A DNA stretch of 30,510 bases from 73-13 sp035555435. GTDB lineage: Bacteria > Actinomycetota > Actinomycetes > Actinomycetales > Microbacteriaceae. Below, in pieces: positions 29,321 to 30,510 of this stretch. Position numbers and translations under genes: made by a program. The stretch is taken from positions 1-30,510 of the forward strand of contig DATMGN010000055.1 of NCBI GenBank assembly GCA_035555435.1. The letters are read 5' to 3'. The stretch's first letter is position 1; each line of letters starts with the position of its first letter. Under the pieces are notes generated by a model that ran no database searches, was not told the origin of the DNA, and saw only the letters and a program-made list of their open reading frames with translations.

Positions 29321-30111
29321 TGTGCGTCGGCCGGTGAGTCCGACGGCGGCGGATTCTGCGGGGAGTTCGGCGGAGTGCGGGGATCTGTGGCGGAAGCGCC
29401 CGCAGTATCAGCGGTTCCCCGCAGAACTCCGGCCTGGCCGTCGGACCCCTGGTGGCGCTCCACATCACGGTCGTGCCCTCGCACCCGCTCGGAGATGTAG
29501 GACACCGCCGTCCCGGAGGCGACACCGATGATGACGATGCCGCCGAGCATGAGCAGCACCGCATAGAGGCGCCCGAGGACGGTGATCGGCACGACGTCCC
29601 CATAGCCGACGGTCGTGAGCGTCACCGCCGCCCACCAGAGTGCGTCGGGGAAGTTGGTGATCGTGGCGCCGGGTGCATCGCGTTCTGCGACGAGCGTCGA
29701 CAGCGCGACGAAGTAGACGAAGACGAGCGAGTATGCGAGCGCCGAGATGACGATCTGGGCGCGCAGCACCGAGCGCGAGTCGCTGCGGAACGCGGGGATC
29801 TCGCGCAGCAGGTCGACGACCCGCACGGCGCGGAAGACGGGGAGCACGACGGCGGCGAGCAGCAGCGGGTGGTGGAGCACCCACGACATCCGCTTGCCGC
29901 GGGGCGTGAGCGCGACGCGCACGATGTAGTCGGCGCCGAACGCGAGCCACGCGACGAGCATCGCGACGACGGCGGCGAGGAGGGGCAGCGGGTGCAGGTC
30001 GGGCATGAGCGCGAAGACCGATGCCGCGACGATGAACAGGATGCCGAGGACGAGCAGCGGGATGCGCACGAGGCGCTCCCACTCGGCGAGGCGGGCGGCC
30101 GATGCTTCCAT
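29317..30111 (-). CDS. voltage-gated-like potassium channel
   Basis: A 264-residue membrane protein with several hydrophobic segments (LLVLGILFIVAASVFALMP, LLAAVVAMLVAWLAFGADYI), a charged S4-like stretch (LPVFRAVRVVDLLREIPAFR), and a pore region WWAAVTLTTVGYGDVVPITV with the potassium filter TVGYGD, then a last segment (LLMLGGIVIIGVASGTAVSY). The C-terminal tail is Pro/Ser/Asp-rich. ATG 30111 is chosen; a GTG at 30126 is an alternative and would nearly touch the MarR stop. It is the second gene of a unit with the MarR regulator. Confidence 0.88.
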   Translation of the reverse strand: MEASAARLAEWERLVRIPLLVLGILFIVAASVFALMPDLHPLPLLAAVVAMLVAWLAFGADYIVRVALTPRGKRMSWVLHHPLLLAAVVLPVFRAVRVVDLLREIPAFRSDSRSVLRAQIVISALAYSLVFVYFVALSTLVAERDAPGATITNFPDALWWAAVTLTTVGYGDVVPITVLGRLYAVLLMLGGIVIIGVASGTAVSYISERVRGHDRDVERHQGSDGQAGVLRGTADTAGASATDPRTPPNSPQNPPPSDSPADAH

Positions 30112-30128
30112 GCGGCCATCCAACACGC

Positions 30129-30510
30129 TCAGGACGCCGGCTCGGCCCAAGCCTCTTCGCTCGTGTCGCTGAGGGCGCCGAGGAAGCGGATGACGATCTC
30201 GCGCTCCTCGGGCGTCAGCGCGGCCGCGGCCCGGAAGCGGCGGGCGTGCTCGCGGCCGACCGTGGCTTCGGCGGCCTCACGGGTCTCCTCTGCGACGACG
30301 ATCGCGAGCGCGCGCCGGTCCGTCGGGTGGGGCGTGCGGCGGATGTGGCCGCCGGCTTCGAGGCGGTCGAGGAGCTTGGTGACGGAGGCGCTGGAAATGG
30401 ACAGGTGCTCGGCGAGGTCGCGCGCGGTCACGTGGCGGCCCTGGTCGGCCATGATGATGGCGTAGCGCAGCGCCTTCATGTCGGACTCGCCGAGGCGCAT
30501 GAAGCGGCGG
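30129..30510 (-). CDS. MarR-family regulator, 5' end outside the window
   Basis: At least 123 residues with a MarR winged helix: ALRYAIIMADQGRHVTARDL, AEHLSISSASVTKLLDRLEA and GGHIRRTPHPTDRRALAIVV with the wing. Then comes a dimerisation helix ending AWAEPAS. The frame is open to the right edge and an ATG at 30500 is unlikely to be the true start, since the usual N-terminal helix is missing. It may control the channel gene 17 bases downstream. Confidence 0.85.
   Translation of the reverse strand, partial: RRFMRLGESDMKALRYAIIMADQGRHVTARDLAEHLSISSASVTKLLDRLEAGGHIRRTPHPTDRRALAIVVAEETREAAEATVGREHARRFRAAAALTPEEREIVIRFLGALSDTSEEAWAEPAS

Noticed and set aside
1..30510. CRISPR arrays, rRNA genes, insertion sequences
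   Set aside because: No regularly spaced repeats, no rRNA-like stretches, and no transposase motifs with terminal repeats were seen.

Overview
The window is very GC-rich DNA of an actinobacterium, most likely a Microbacteriaceae member. The evidence is codon use dominated by G/C third positions, TTG/GTG starts, 4-base stop/start overlaps, a SipW-type pilus-like operon and typical actinobacterial integrase, T4CP, zeta and I36 families. It is mostly chromosome interrupted by one integrated element of about 20 kb.

Left chromosome (1-886): the tail of an unknown gene, a secreted CHAP amidase, and the promoter plus 5' half of a tRNA-Arg(CCU) gene. The element runs from the 12-bp direct repeat TCCGTCCTAAGG at 887-898 to its copy at 20858-20869. 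It is inserted in the anticodon loop and leaves the host tRNA in two halves (860-898 and 20868-20905). A complete second tRNA-Arg(CCU) with its own promoter sits just inside the right end (20671-20743) and probably replaces the broken host copy.

Element backbone: tyrosine integrase and a small HTH/excisionase-like gene, an arginine-rich repeat protein, a DUF4913-like protein, a single-stranded-DNA-binding protein, a VirD4/TraG coupling ATPase, and a zeta toxin with its small partner. No relaxase, no complete VirB4 and no channel genes are seen. The only VirB4 trace is about 100 C-terminal residues fused to a secreted thioester-like domain (19323-20414), so the element looks like a conjugative element that lost its transfer apparatus.

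Cargo (8771-19255): the most unusual part. On the minus strand there are three small secreted two-cysteine peptides, three related lipoproteins with four conserved cysteines, a MacB-like exporter (adaptor with peptidoglycan-binding domain, ATPase, FtsX-like permease) and one more lipoprotein. On the plus strand there is an ECF sigma factor, a membrane CU044_5270-like (probable anti-sigma) protein, a secreted I36-like protein, a secreted six-cysteine protein and a coupled cytosolic partner. A 26-bp motif (TGTAAGGAWTCG-N9-CAAAC) precedes the sigma gene, two peptide genes and the six-cysteine gene. I read it as the promoter of an autoregulated sigma regulon. The whole could be a secreted antagonistic-peptide system with lipoprotein self-protection, or an envelope-stress module. 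The function is inferred, not shown.

Right chromosome (20906-30510): a LuxR-type response regulator and an unusual histidine kinase; an operon of SipW-dependent (TasA/camelysin-like) secreted proteins ending in a SipW-type signal peptidase; a convergent luciferase-like monooxygenase; a truncated paralogue of the response regulator; a two-pore-helix potassium channel; and a partial MarR regulator.
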